This document shows, piece by piece, positions 42,089 to 51,400 of a DNA stretch of 64,000 bases. Origin of the DNA: Actinomadura rifamycini DSM 43936. Its GTDB lineage: Bacteria > Actinomycetota > Actinomycetes > Streptosporangiales > Streptosporangiaceae. Location of the stretch: contig NZ_AULB01000014.1 of NCBI RefSeq assembly GCF_000425065.1, forward strand, positions 140,462-204,461, given 5' to 3'. A program made the position numbers and the translations under genes. The notes under the pieces are model-generated. The model was not told the DNA's origin. It saw only the letters and a program-made list of their open reading frames with translations, and did not search any database. Within the stretch, counting starts at the first letter, position 1; the number at the start of each line of letters is the position of its first letter.

Positions 42089-43141
42089 ATGCCATCGCGC
42101 CCGTCCCGCACCGCACGCCCGTCCCGGTCCCGCGCGCCGCTCGTGGCGGCGGGCGCCCTCCTCGGCGGGGCGGTGTTCGCGCCGGCGGCGGCCGCCGACG
42201 AGGCCGAGGTCGCGTTCCAGATCACCGATCCGCGTATCACCGAGTCCAGCGGGCTGGCGGTCAGCGCCCGGCACGACGGCGTGGTCTACACGCACAACGA
42301 CTCCGGCGGCGTCCCGCAGATCTTCGCGCTCGGCCCGGACGGGCGGACGCGGGCCGTCCTCACGGTCGGCGGCGCGGAGGCCCGCGACTGGGAGGCCATG
42401 GCGGTCGGCGAGGACGAGCGGGGCCGCCCGGCGATCTTCGTGGCGGACATCGGGGACAACCTCGGCGGCGCGTGGCCGCACGTGACGGTCTACCGGGTGC
42501 CGGAGCCGCGGAACCTGACCAGCCGGACGCTGCGGGCGACCGCGTTCCGGATGCGGTACGAGGACGGGCCGCGCAACGCCGAGGCGATGATGATCAACCC
42601 GCGGACGAACCGGCTGTACGTCGTCAGCAAGCTGTTCGGCGGCAAGGTGTACGAGGCCCCCGCGGACCTGCGCACGTCCGGCTACAACACGCTGCGGGAG
42701 GTCGCGGACGCGCCCGCGATCGCGACCGGCGCGGCGTTCTCCCCGGACGGCCGGACGTGCGTGATCCGCACGTACTTCGGCGCGACGGTGTACGGGGTCG
42801 GCGCGGACGGGCGTCCGGGAGAGCGGATCGGGTCGGTGCCGATCCCGCGGCAGGAGCAGGGCGAGGCGGTCACGTACACGGCGGACGGCCGGAGCGTGCT
42901 GGTGTCGTCGGAGGGCGAGAACCAGCCGGTGCACCGGGTGCCGCTGCCGGAGGAGGCGCTGCCGGCCCCGGAGCGCACGCCGGACGCCGGGTCGGGCGGT
43001 GCCGGGCCGGACGGCCGGGAGGCGGCGGGCGAGGAGGGGCGGCGCGACGCGTCCGGGCCCCGGGCGGGCCTGTTCCTCTCCCTCGCGATCGCGGGAGCGG
43101 TGGGGTACGGGTGGTGGCGGAGCCGGAGGGGGCGCGCGTGA
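42089..43141 (+). CDS. Secreted, C-terminally anchored propeller-like protein
   Basis: A 350-residue exported protein. A basic N terminus and hydrophobic core (APLVAAGALLGGAVF) ending in APAAAADEA form a Sec signal peptide with likely cleavage near residue 36. The body has repeated four-strand-like units with ITESSGLAVSARHDGVVYTH, DWEAMAVGE, NAEAMMINPRTNRLYVVS and ATGAAFSPDGRTCVIRTY, suggesting a beta-propeller. A Gly/Glu/Asp-rich linker follows. The C-terminal helix (GLFLSLAIAGAVGYGWW) before RSRRGRA anchors it with the propeller outside. No catalytic motif is identified. The spacer after it contains four GCGGTGGA elements. Confidence 0.8.
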   Translation: MPSRPSRTARPSRSRAPLVAAGALLGGAVFAPAAAADEAEVAFQITDPRITESSGLAVSARHDGVVYTHNDSGGVPQIFALGPDGRTRAVLTVGGAEARDWEAMAVGEDERGRPAIFVADIGDNLGGAWPHVTVYRVPEPRNLTSRTLRATAFRMRYEDGPRNAEAMMINPRTNRLYVVSKLFGGKVYEAPADLRTSGYNTLREVADAPAIATGAAFSPDGRTCVIRTYFGATVYGVGADGRPGERIGSVPIPRQEQGEAVTYTADGRSVLVSSEGENQPVHRVPLPEEALPAPERTPDAGSGGAGPDGREAAGEEGRRDASGPRAGLFLSLAIAGAVGYGWWRSRRGRA

Positions 43142-43372
43142 CCGGCCCGGCCTGTCCCGCGCGCGGCATGTCCGTTCCGGTGGGGCACCGGATCGCGGAA
43201 GGCGGTCACGGTCCCGCGGCGGCGCGTGTGAGGATGCGCCCTGGGGTAGCGGGCCGGCGCGACGCGGGCGCCGTGCCGGCCCCGGTGGACGTGGAGAGCG
43301 GTGGACTCGGACCGGTGGCTGTGAACGCGGTGGACGGGAACGCGGTGGACTGTGCGGTGGAGCGTGAGCGCT
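43142..43372. other. Spacer with four GCGGTGGA elements
   Basis: 231 bases with no supported gene. GCGGTGGAC occurs at 43298, 43327 and 43342, and GCGGTGGAG at 43354. The spacing shrinks toward the next start (29, 15, 12). They may be regulator sites, or chance in G-rich DNA. Confidence 0.4.
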
Positions 43373-45526
43373 GTGGAGCATGAGCTGGTGGGTCTGGCGG
43401 GCCCCGGCGGCCGGTGGCGTCCGGTGGCCGCCGTGCCGTTCACCGTCGCGGCGGCGGCGCTGGCGCTGCTGCCGATCCACCCGGTGTGGCTGTGGGCGGC
43501 CCTGATCGTGGTCGTGGGCGCCGTCCCGTGGCTGCTGGGGGCGCTGCCGGAGGCGCGGCGCCGCCGGCCCCGCCCGTACTGGCGGCTGTCGGCGGACGGC
43601 CTGGAGCGCATCGGCCCCGGCGGCCTCACCCTCACCCGCTACGAGCGCGACCGCATCGACGCGCTGGCCGTCACCACCGGCGACGGCGTGCTGACCGTCT
43701 TCCACCGGTTCGGGCGGACGGCGGTGGGGCCGACCGTCTCGCTGGGCCTGGAGCCGATCGCGCTGTTCGTCACCGCGCGGCGGCTCGGCATCCCGCTGCA
43801 CCTGCTGGACGGGGAGGCGAGCGACCTGCTCGACCCGGCGGTCGAGGAGGCGCTGCGCGTCCCCGGGCTGGACGACGGCCCGGCGAGCGTCGGGGCGCTG
43901 CCGCGCGACCACGCGGCGGAGAAGCGGCTGCTGGACCAGGAGGCGGCGCTGCTGGCCGCCGCGCACGAGCCGGGCGAGCACCTGCCCCGGCACGGCGGCG
44001 AGGTCCGGCTGGACACCCCGGCGCCGCTGCCGAGCCGCCGCCGGATCGCGGCGCTGGGCGCGCTGACCGGGGTGCTGGGCACGGTGATGATCGCCCGGAT
44101 CGCGGTGGAGGGGACGGACGCGTTCGGCGCGCGGCTCGCCGCGGCGTGCTGGGCGGTCGCCGCGGTCGCCGGGGTGCTGGCGGCGCGCCGGCGGCTGGCG
44201 CGGGCGGTGCAGGTCCGGTGGACGGTGTCGCCCGAGCGGCTGGTCGTGCGGGCCCGTCCGGGCGGGCGCGCGCCGCTGGAGGTCCCGGCGGCGGAGATCG
44301 CGGCGATCGTCGTGGGGCCGGGGCTGCGGCCGGACCCGCTGTCCGGGGAGCCGCAGCGCGCCGAGCTGGCCGCGCTCGCGTTCGGGCACCGGCTGGAGCT
44401 GCTGGCGCGGCTGCCCGCGGACGGCCTGGACGGGTTCCAGCTCGCGCACGCCCTGGACGACCGGGGCTACCGGGTGATCACGCCGGGGGCGCGGCCGCCG
44501 CGCCGCCCGCACTACGGCCTGGACCGGGTGCCGGACGTCTTCCCGTGGGTGCCCGGCGGCCGGCTCGTCGTCGCGGACGGCGGGCTGGGCTGGGCGGACG
44601 CCGCCGGGGACGTCGTGATGCAGGTGCCGGGCGAGCACCTCGGGGTGATCGAGCTGCTGACGATCGCGGGGCACGCGTGGGTGCGGCTGCACGACGCGGA
44701 CGGCGACGAGCTGCTGGCGGCGCCGCTGTCGGCGCTGCGGATCTCCCGGACGGACCTGCGCGAGTCGGCGCGCCGGGAGGGGCTGCCGGTCAACGACGCC
44801 GAGTACGACGCCTACCTGAGCGCGGCGTTCCACTCGGCCGTGTCGACGCTCGCGGACCCGGGCCCGGACGCCGAGCCGGCCCCCGCGTCGCTCGCGCCGG
44901 GCGCCGCGCGGGAGGGCGGGCCGGACGCGCGGCCGGCCGAGCGCGGCGACGACCGGGCGGACGACCGGGCGGACGCCGACACCGAGGACATCCCGGCCGT
45001 TCCCGCGTTCACGCTCGGTCTGGACGCGCCGCCCGGCCCGGCCGCCGCGCCGGGGGCGACGCTGGACGCGACGCGCCGGTCCCGGGTCGGCACGTACGCG
45101 ATGAGCGTGGCGCTGTGCGAGGCGGTGGCGCTGCTGGGCGCGGTGTGGCTCGGCCCGGAGCTGGGCGGGTTCAGCCTGGTGGCGAGCTGGGCGGTGCCCG
45201 CGGGGGTGCTGGTCGGGCTCGTCGGCAACTGGCTCTACGACCGGAACCGGGCGCAGCTGCGGGTGTCGGCGGCGGGTCTCGCGGTCGTCACCCGGCGCGG
45301 GCGCGTGGAGTGGGAGCTGGCCCGCGACCGGATCGGCGGCGTCGGGGTGGACGAGTCGTCGGCGCGGATGCCGCGGCTGGTCGCGTGGGGCCCGTCCGGG
45401 CGGGTGCTGCGGCAGGTCGCGTTCCCGCCGGACCTGACCGAGCTGCGCCGCGCCTGCGAGCGCTACGGCGTCCCGTGGGGCCCGCCGGACGCGGACCGTC
45501 CCGCTCCGCCGCCGCCGGAGCTCTGA
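43373..45526 (+). CDS. Membrane protein with three TM-pair plus PH-like modules
   Basis: A 717-residue protein of unknown family. Three times a pair of membrane helices is followed by a similar strand-rich block. Block 1 is LSADGLERIGPGGLTLTRYE (about 71-90), with RDRIDALAV after it. Block 2 is VSPERLVVRARPGGRAPLEV (about 284-303). Block 3 is VSAAGLAVVTRRGRVEWELA (about 626-645), with RDRIGGVGV after it. The pattern resembles bacterial PH (YdbS/DUF304-like) modules. A soluble region lies between blocks 2 and 3 with an acidic Asp/Glu/Ala linker (about 500-560). GTG at 43373 is chosen; GTG at 43352 is possible. The 3' end overlaps thpR. Confidence 0.78.
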   Translation: MEHELVGLAGPGGRWRPVAAVPFTVAAAALALLPIHPVWLWAALIVVVGAVPWLLGALPEARRRRPRPYWRLSADGLERIGPGGLTLTRYERDRIDALAVTTGDGVLTVFHRFGRTAVGPTVSLGLEPIALFVTARRLGIPLHLLDGEASDLLDPAVEEALRVPGLDDGPASVGALPRDHAAEKRLLDQEAALLAAAHEPGEHLPRHGGEVRLDTPAPLPSRRRIAALGALTGVLGTVMIARIAVEGTDAFGARLAAACWAVAAVAGVLAARRRLARAVQVRWTVSPERLVVRARPGGRAPLEVPAAEIAAIVVGPGLRPDPLSGEPQRAELAALAFGHRLELLARLPADGLDGFQLAHALDDRGYRVITPGARPPRRPHYGLDRVPDVFPWVPGGRLVVADGGLGWADAAGDVVMQVPGEHLGVIELLTIAGHAWVRLHDADGDELLAAPLSALRISRTDLRESARREGLPVNDAEYDAYLSAAFHSAVSTLADPGPDAEPAPASLAPGAAREGGPDARPAERGDDRADDRADADTEDIPAVPAFTLGLDAPPGPAAAPGATLDATRRSRVGTYAMSVALCEAVALLGAVWLGPELGGFSLVASWAVPAGVLVGLVGNWLYDRNRAQLRVSAAGLAVVTRRGRVEWELARDRIGGVGVDESSARMPRLVAWGPSGRVLRQVAFPPDLTELRRACERYGVPWGPPDADRPAPPPPEL

Positions 45527-46086
45527 CGCAGCGGCCACGTCTCCAGCGGCTCGTAGGCCGGTTCGGGGTGCTCCTTGCCGGGGAGGCGGCTGCGCATGAG
45601 CAGCACGGTGTCGGCCGTCCACGGCGACCCGGCGAACGCCGACAGCGACTCCAGCAGCGGGCGGACGTCCACCGGCCGCCGGGACCGCGCCAGCGTCAGG
45701 TGGGGGCGGAACCCGCGGTGCTTGTCGGGCGGCATCCCGGCGCGCCGCCCGGCCGCCGTGGTGGACGCGGCGAGCCGCGCGAGGGCGCGCCGGTCGCCGA
45801 ACAGGCCCGTCCACAGGACGCGGGCGTGCGCGCCGCTGCCGGGGAACGCGCCGGCGCCCGCGAGGGACAGCGTCATCCGCTCGTGCCGCTGGACGGCACG
45901 TTCCAAGCGGGGCAGGAGCCGCTCGAGTCTCCGGTCGTCGAACTCGCCGAGGAACGTGAGCGTGACGTGGATCAGCTCGCGCCGCGTCCATCTCAGCTCC
46001 GGGACGTCGTCGCGGTGCGGCCGCACGGCCTCCTCGAGCTCGTCCAGTACGGCCGGAGGCGGTACGAGCGCCACGAAGAGCCTCAT
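45463..46086 (-). CDS. thpR: RNA 2',3'-cyclic phosphodiesterase (ThpR/LigT)
   Basis: A 207-residue 2H phosphoesterase that opens 2',3'-cyclic phosphate ends of RNA. The two His motifs are HVTLTFLGEF (about 40) and HLTLARSRRP (about 129). MRLFVALVPP is the usual start. The C-terminal Gly/Ser-rich tail (QSSGGGGAGRSASGG) runs antisense into the last 64 bp of the convergent membrane protein gene. ATG at 46086 is used in preference to a GTG two codons upstream. Confidence 0.9.
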   Translation of the reverse strand: MRLFVALVPPPAVLDELEEAVRPHRDDVPELRWTRRELIHVTLTFLGEFDDRRLERLLPRLERAVQRHERMTLSLAGAGAFPGSGAHARVLWTGLFGDRRALARLAASTTAAGRRAGMPPDKHRGFRPHLTLARSRRPVDVRPLLESLSAFAGSPWTADTVLLMRSRLPGKEHPEPAYEPLETWPLRQSSGGGGAGRSASGGPHGTP

Positions 46087-46138
46087 GAGCACGTCCCGAG
46101 AGCCACCCGTCCAGCTTTCCAGCAGACGGCACCCGTTG

Positions 46139-47479
46139 TCACGCGGTCACGGCGCCTCGTGACCGGTCCCGGGGGCGGTCGCCGGGCCCGTCCGGCGGGC
46201 CGTCCGGTGCCGCGCCCGATCCGCCCGCCGGGCGCCGGGCGAGCGCGGCGACGGCGAGCGGCGCCGCCGCGCACACGATCCCGCCGAGGACGATGCTGGT
46301 GCGGGGCCCGAACGTCTCGGCGACCCAGCCGATGAACGGCGCCCCGATCGGGTTCGTCCCGAGGAACACCAGCATGTACAGGCCCATGACGCGGCCGCGC
46401 ATCTCGGGGGCGACGCTGAGCTGCATCGTCGCGTTCGCGGACGTCGTGAACGTCATGAGCGCGATGCCGGTCGGCACCAGCATCAGCAGGAACGACCAGT
46501 AGGTCGGCATCACGCCGGTGATGATCTCCAGGACGCCGAACAGCAGCGCCGCGCCCAGCAGCACCCGCAGCCGGGGCCGGGTCGCCCTGCGCGCGGCCAG
46601 CAGCGCCCCGGTGACGGCTCCGAGCGCCATCATGCTCGTCGCGAGCCCGAACGAGGACGCGCCGGTGCGGAAGACCTCGCGGGCGACGAGCGCGATCGTC
46701 GTCTGCAGGTTCATCCCGAAGGTCGCGACGAACCCCACCAGCAGCAGGATGATCATCAGGTCGCGGCGGCCCCGCACGTACCGGAGGCCCTCCATGAGCT
46801 GGCCCTTCGCGCGCTTCACGGGCTCCGCGGGGTGCAGGTCGTCCGCCCGCATCGCCTGGAGGCCGAGCAGGACGGCGCCGTAGGACGCGGCGTTCACGAG
46901 GAACACCGGGCCGGTGCCGATCAGCGCGATGAGCACGCCGGCGACGGCGGGGCCGACCAGCCGCGCGCCGTTGAAGATCGCGCTGTTCAGCGCGATGGCG
47001 TTGGGCAGGTCGCGGCGGCCGACCATCTCGACGGCGAACGCCTGCCGGGTGGGGTTGTCGACGACCGTGGCCATGCCGAGCCCGAACGCGAGCACGTACA
47101 CGTGCCACACCTGCGCCGTCCCGGTGATCGCCAGCAGGCCGAGGACGAGCGCGAGCGCGCCCATCGCCACCTGCGTGATCATCAGGACGCGGCGCTTGGG
47201 GTAGCGGTCGGCGATCACGCCGCCCCACAGGCCGAACAGCAGCAGCGGCAGGAACTGGAGGCCGGTGGTGATGCCGAGGGCGGTGCCGCTGCTGCGGGTC
47301 AGTTCGAGGACGAGCCAGTCCTGGGCGATGCGCTGCATCCAGGTGCCGGTGTTGGACACGACCTGCCCGGTCGCGAACAGCCGGTAGTTGCGGTTGCGCA
47401 GCGACCGGAACATGCCGCCGCTCCGCTCGCCGCCGTCGCCGCCGGGAGGTTCGCCGGGTCCCTCATCACCAGAACTCAT
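46139..47479 (-). CDS. MFS transporter (EntS/TMEM-like) with operator-overlapped start
   Basis: A 446-residue 12-helix transporter. FRSLRNRNYRLFATGQVVSN opens helix 1, GGVIADRYPKRRVLM is motif A, DNPTRQAFAVEM and PEMRGRVMGLYMLVFLG are family features. The substrate is unknown. The start is uncertain: ATG at 47479 or 47485 lies inside a 21-bp palindrome, and ATG at 47413 (MFRSLRN) would skip a charged 22-residue N terminus. No Shine-Dalgarno precedes the first two, so a leaderless mRNA is possible. The next gene upstream is a MarR regulator read in the same direction. Confidence 0.85.
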   Translation of the reverse strand: MSSGDEGPGEPPGGDGGERSGGMFRSLRNRNYRLFATGQVVSNTGTWMQRIAQDWLVLELTRSSGTALGITTGLQFLPLLLFGLWGGVIADRYPKRRVLMITQVAMGALALVLGLLAITGTAQVWHVYVLAFGLGMATVVDNPTRQAFAVEMVGRRDLPNAIALNSAIFNGARLVGPAVAGVLIALIGTGPVFLVNAASYGAVLLGLQAMRADDLHPAEPVKRAKGQLMEGLRYVRGRRDLMIILLLVGFVATFGMNLQTTIALVAREVFRTGASSFGLATSMMALGAVTGALLAARRATRPRLRVLLGAALLFGVLEIITGVMPTYWSFLLMLVPTGIALMTFTTSANATMQLSVAPEMRGRVMGLYMLVFLGTNPIGAPFIGWVAETFGPRTSIVLGGIVCAAAPLAVAALARRPAGGSGAAPDGPPDGPGDRPRDRSRGAVTA

Positions 47480-47498
47480 TACCATTGCTAATGATAAT
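47478..47498. promoter_or_regulatory. 21-bp AT-rich palindrome at the MFS start
   Basis: ATTACCATT (47478-47486), GCT, AATGATAAT (47490-47498). Eight of nine positions pair. It covers two candidate start codons and a -10-like TATCAT on the minus strand. Such AT-rich dyads suit MarR repressors or Fur/Zur-like metalloregulators. The MarR encoded 80 nt away is the first candidate. Confidence 0.65.
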
Positions 47499-47548
47499 CG
47501 AGGCGTGCGCATTCCGGCAAGTGGGCGCAAAACGATCAGAACGGGCGG

Positions 47549-47579
47549 CCCCCGGCCCGGGGCTCCCGGGCCCCGGGGG
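47549..47579 (-). terminator. GC hairpin after marR
   Basis: CCCCCGGCCCGGG and CCCGGGCCCCGGGGG form a long stem with a 2-nt bulge and a short CTC-type loop directly after the minus-strand stop codon at 47580. Confidence 0.65.
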
Positions 47580-48050
47580 TCAGGAACGGCTGAGCTTGTC
47601 GATCACGGGCGCGGCCCGCCGCAGGATCTCGCGCTCGTCCTCGGTCAGCTCGCCCAGCCGCCGCGACAGCCACGCCTCCTTGCGGCGCCGCTCGGCCGCC
47701 AGCAGCGCGCAGCCCCGCTCGGTCGCCTGCAGCACGACCTGCCGCCCGTCCGTCGGATGCGGGCTGCGCAGCACCAGCCCCTGGTCCTCCAGATGCCCGA
47801 TCACGCGGGTCATCGACGGCGGCTGCACCTTCTCGTGGTCGGCCAGCTCGCGGGGCGTCATCGAACCGTGCCGCTCGATCGCCGCGAGCGCCGCGAACTG
47901 GGTGAGCGGCAGCGGGCTGCCCGCCCCGCCCTCGGACGCCTCGGGGCGCAGCGTGCGCAGCCGCCGCGACAGCCGCGCGATCGAGATGCGCAGCTCCTCG
48001 GCCAGCCCCGGCGGCCGCCCGGCGCCGCTGTGTTCTGTGGACATGCTCAT
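47580..48050 (-). CDS. MarR-family transcriptional regulator
   Basis: A 156-residue winged-helix regulator. LTQFAALAAIERHG, then MTPRELADHEKVQPPSMTRV as the HTH and RSPHPTDGRQVVLQATE as the wing are textbook MarR. AGGAG lies 4-8 nt before the ATG at 48050, which excludes longer readings. It is divergent from a DUF2530 gene. The same pair (Rv0880 and Rv0879c) occurs in M. tuberculosis from memory. Likely targets are itself, DUF2530 and perhaps the downstream MFS exporter. Confidence 0.9.
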   Translation of the reverse strand: MSMSTEHSGAGRPPGLAEELRISIARLSRRLRTLRPEASEGGAGSPLPLTQFAALAAIERHGSMTPRELADHEKVQPPSMTRVIGHLEDQGLVLRSPHPTDGRQVVLQATERGCALLAAERRRKEAWLSRRLGELTEDEREILRRAAPVIDKLSRS

Positions 48051-48133
48051 CGGTCTCCTGTCCGCCCATGCTGCCATGCCCCGGCCCGGAGGCGCCCGGC
48101 GTCCGGCCGGTGCGGGCACCGTACCCTGGAGGC

Positions 48134-48400
48134 ATGACGCGCCAGCGCCGCCCCGACCCGCCGCCGATGGAGACCAACGACGTCCGCATCGCCGCCGTCG
48201 GCACGGCCGCGTGGGCGGTCGCCCTCGCCGTCCTGCTGCTCCTCGACCTCCCCGACGAGGACCGCTGGTGGATCTGGGTGTGCGTCACCGGCATCGGCAT
48301 CGGCCTGTTCGCCACCTGGTACGTCCCGCGCCTCCAGGCCGGGCGCGCCCGGCAGGAGGCCGAACGCGCCGCCGCCCGCCGCGAGCACGAACACTCCTAG
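48134..48400 (+). CDS. DUF2530 membrane protein
   Basis: An 88-residue protein with two membrane helices: AAVGTAAWAVALAVLLLLDL (about 19-38) and WWIWVCVTGIGIGLFATWYV (about 45-64). The basic and Glu-rich tail (ARQEAERAAARREHE) is cytoplasmic. It matches the DUF2530 pattern, including the Asp/Glu-Trp loop before helix 2. ATG at 48134 has GGAGG only 1 nt before it, so ATG at 48170 or re-use of this site is possible. It converges with the sacsin-like gene, 12 nt apart. Confidence 0.8.
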   Translation: MTRQRRPDPPPMETNDVRIAAVGTAAWAVALAVLLLLDLPDEDRWWIWVCVTGIGIGLFATWYVPRLQAGRARQEAERAAARREHEHS

Positions 48401-48412
48401 CCGTCCGTCCCG

Positions 48413-51400
48413 CTAGTCGTCCAGGTCGCTTTCGGCCAGCAGGACGGGCAGCGCCCCGGGATCGCGCAGGACGGCCTCGGCGTGCAGCCGCGCCTCCCAC
48501 TCCCCGGTGACCCACGCCAGCGCGCGCGCCAGCCCCTCGGGGCCGTCCGCATGCACCTGACCGTCCCCTACCCACCACTGCACGTCCGTGCCGTCCACGG
48601 TCAGACGGTCATGCGCACGGTAGACATCGGGCGCACCGGGCAGCACCGCCCGGACCGCCTCGGGAACGGGACGCTCCTCCCCGGCCCCGACATCGCCGCC
48701 CTCCACCGCGCCGGCCACCTCGTCGCTCGCCAGGGGCAGGTCGAGGAGTTCGGCGAGCCGCTCCTCCCGGCCGCGCGCCGCGATGACCAGCGGCTGCCCC
48801 GCCAGCAGCGGCAGCAGATCCGGACGGTCCAGGACGAGCGCGTCGCCCGCGTCCACCACCTCCACCGCGCCGTCGACGACGGCCCGCACCCGCTCCGGCG
48901 GTTCGACGTCCGGGGCGGGCGCGTCCGCGAGCGCCGTCCACAGGGCGCCGAGCCGGTCGCGGGCGACGTGCCGGGCCGGGTCGGCGAGCCGCTCCAGCAG
49001 CTCGCGGGCGCCGCCGGGCTCGTCGAGCAGGTCGTCGAGCGACGTCCGGACGCCGAGCGCCGTCAGCAGCGGCTCGTCCGGCCCGTCCGGCGCCACGTCG
49101 TACAGCCCCGCCAGCGACGCGTCCCCGGGCAGCCGGAACTCGCGCGGCCGGCGCCCGTCCAGCACCGGCCGCCGCCCCAGCCACCACGCCGTGTAGGACG
49201 GGACGGCCGCGCGCCGCCCCGTGTGCAGGACGACGTGCGCCGGTTCGACGATCGCGGCGCGCCACGGCGGCCCGGCGAGCAGCCGCAGCGCGGCGCCCCA
49301 GTCGTCGACCAGTTCGAGGTCGCGGACGGCGGTCAGCTCCGGCACGGCGGGCGGCAGGTCCTGCGGGCCGATGCGGCGCAGGACGTCGTCGGCCCAGCGG
49401 TCCTCGTCGTCCAGCTCCAGGGTCTCGGCGCCGTCGGCCAGCGCGGTCAGGTCGACGTCCTCGCCGCGGGCCAGGGCGAACCCGTCGAGCACCCCCGCCG
49501 CCGCGAGCACCTCCGCGCCCCACCGGTCGAGCAGCGCGCCGTCGACCACCCCGAACGGGGCGTCGTCCGCCATCAGCCCCCGCAGCGGGCTCCCGGGCAG
49601 CAGCAGCTCGCCCGCCGGGTACGGCTCGCCGTCGTCGCCCGGCAGCGCCAGCTCCGCGAGCCACGGCTCGTCCCCCGGGTCGACCGGCCCCGCCGCGACG
49701 AGCCCGAGCACCGCCTCCGCGACCGCCTCCGGGGCGTCGGCGTCGAACGACTCCTCGACCGCCGCCCGCACCGCCGGATCGCCCAGCACCGCGCGGGGCC
49801 CGGCCTCGACCGCGCCGAGCCGCCGCAGCAGCGGATGCACCGCGTCCGGATGGACGAACCGCAGCCCCAGCACCCCGAGCCCCGCCGGGTCGACGCCGTC
49901 CGCGATCAGCAGCCCGCGCGGGCCCCGCACCAGCCGGTCGTCCGCGAGCGGCACCGGCAGCGCGCCGAGCCCCTCCGCGTCGGCCCCCTCCAGGGCCGCG
50001 TACACGTCCCGCCACCAGGCCGGTTCCCGCTCGACCGCGGCCAGCTCGTCCACCACGTCGGCCAGCTCGACCCGCCGCACCCCGAGCGCCGCGAGCGCCG
50101 GGCTCCGCGCGGGCCAGTCCGGCGGCAGCAGCCCGCCGAACACCGCCGGCCCGTCCCCGTGCCCGCCGAGCAGCTCGACGAACCCGGCGGGGGCGTCCAG
50201 CGCCAGCGCGTCCCGGCCGCGGGCCCCGCCCGGCAGCACGGGCGCCTCCGGCAGCCGGTCGGCGACCGCGCGCCGCAGCCGCGCGTCCAGCTCCCCCGCC
50301 GCCACCGGCCCCGGCACCAGCCCGAGCACCCCGGGGGACGCCGCGCGCGCCCCCATCAGCCGCACGTACGCGTCGGCGGCCCGCGCCACGAGGAAGTCGG
50401 TCAGCGGGCCCGGGGCGACGTGCCGCCGGTCCGGCGCGAGCGGGAACGACGCGATCAGCAGCGCGGGCAGGTCGAGCGGCTCGTCCGTCGGCGTCGGCGC
50501 GTGCAGCGCCCGCGGGACGTCGCCGCCCTCGGGCAGCGCCCACCGCACCAGCCAGAACGGCCGGTCCCGCTCCTCCACGGGACGGTCGGCCAGCAGCTCG
50601 CCCGGCACCGCCCCGTGCGCCTCGACGGTCGCCCACTCGACCCCGTCGATCACCACGCTCCGCACGTCCGCCCCGCCGAGCGGGTCCGGGCCGTCGGCGT
50701 CCCGCTCGCCGGGGCCCTCGGGGCGCCGGGCGGTGAGGGCGCGCTCGGTGCCGTCGACGACGATCTCGACCGACTCCAGGGCCGGGAGCGCCAGCAGCAG
50801 CGGCGCCGCGACCTCGGCGAGCTGCGCCCGGACGGACGCGACCGCGCCGTCGTCGCGCAGCGGCAGCCGGACGGCGGTGTCGAAGCCGTCCGGGACCGGC
50901 GGGGCGTCCGCGGGCGGCACGGCGAACGGCAGCCGGAGCAGCGGCACCCGGCCGCCGCGGCGCTCGACCTCGGCGGCGACGCCGGGCAGCGCCGCGGCGA
51001 GCCCGCGGGCGCGGTCGCGGGACCAGGCGACGGCGCCGGTGCGGGACGCGATCGCGGGGGCGTCGGTGACGGCGACGACGGCGGCGAAGCCGACGCCGAA
51101 GCGGCCCACGGCGCCCGTGTCGTCCCGTTTCGCGGACGCCCGGAGCGTCGAGAGCGCCTCGACGCCGGGGGCGTCGAGGGGCGCGCCGGTGTTCGCGGCC
51201 GTGAGGACGGCGCCGTCCAGCGCCAGCCTGAGGCGGCCGGGCACGCCGGCGCGGGCCGCGGCGTCGGCGGCGTTCTGCGCCAGCTCGACGACCACCCGGT
51301 CGCGGTAGCCGCCGAGGGCGTGGTCGTCCTCGGTGTTGGCGTCCTCGCGGAACCGGGCGGGCGACTCCTCCCAGGCGCGCAGCACCCGCTCGCGGAGGGC

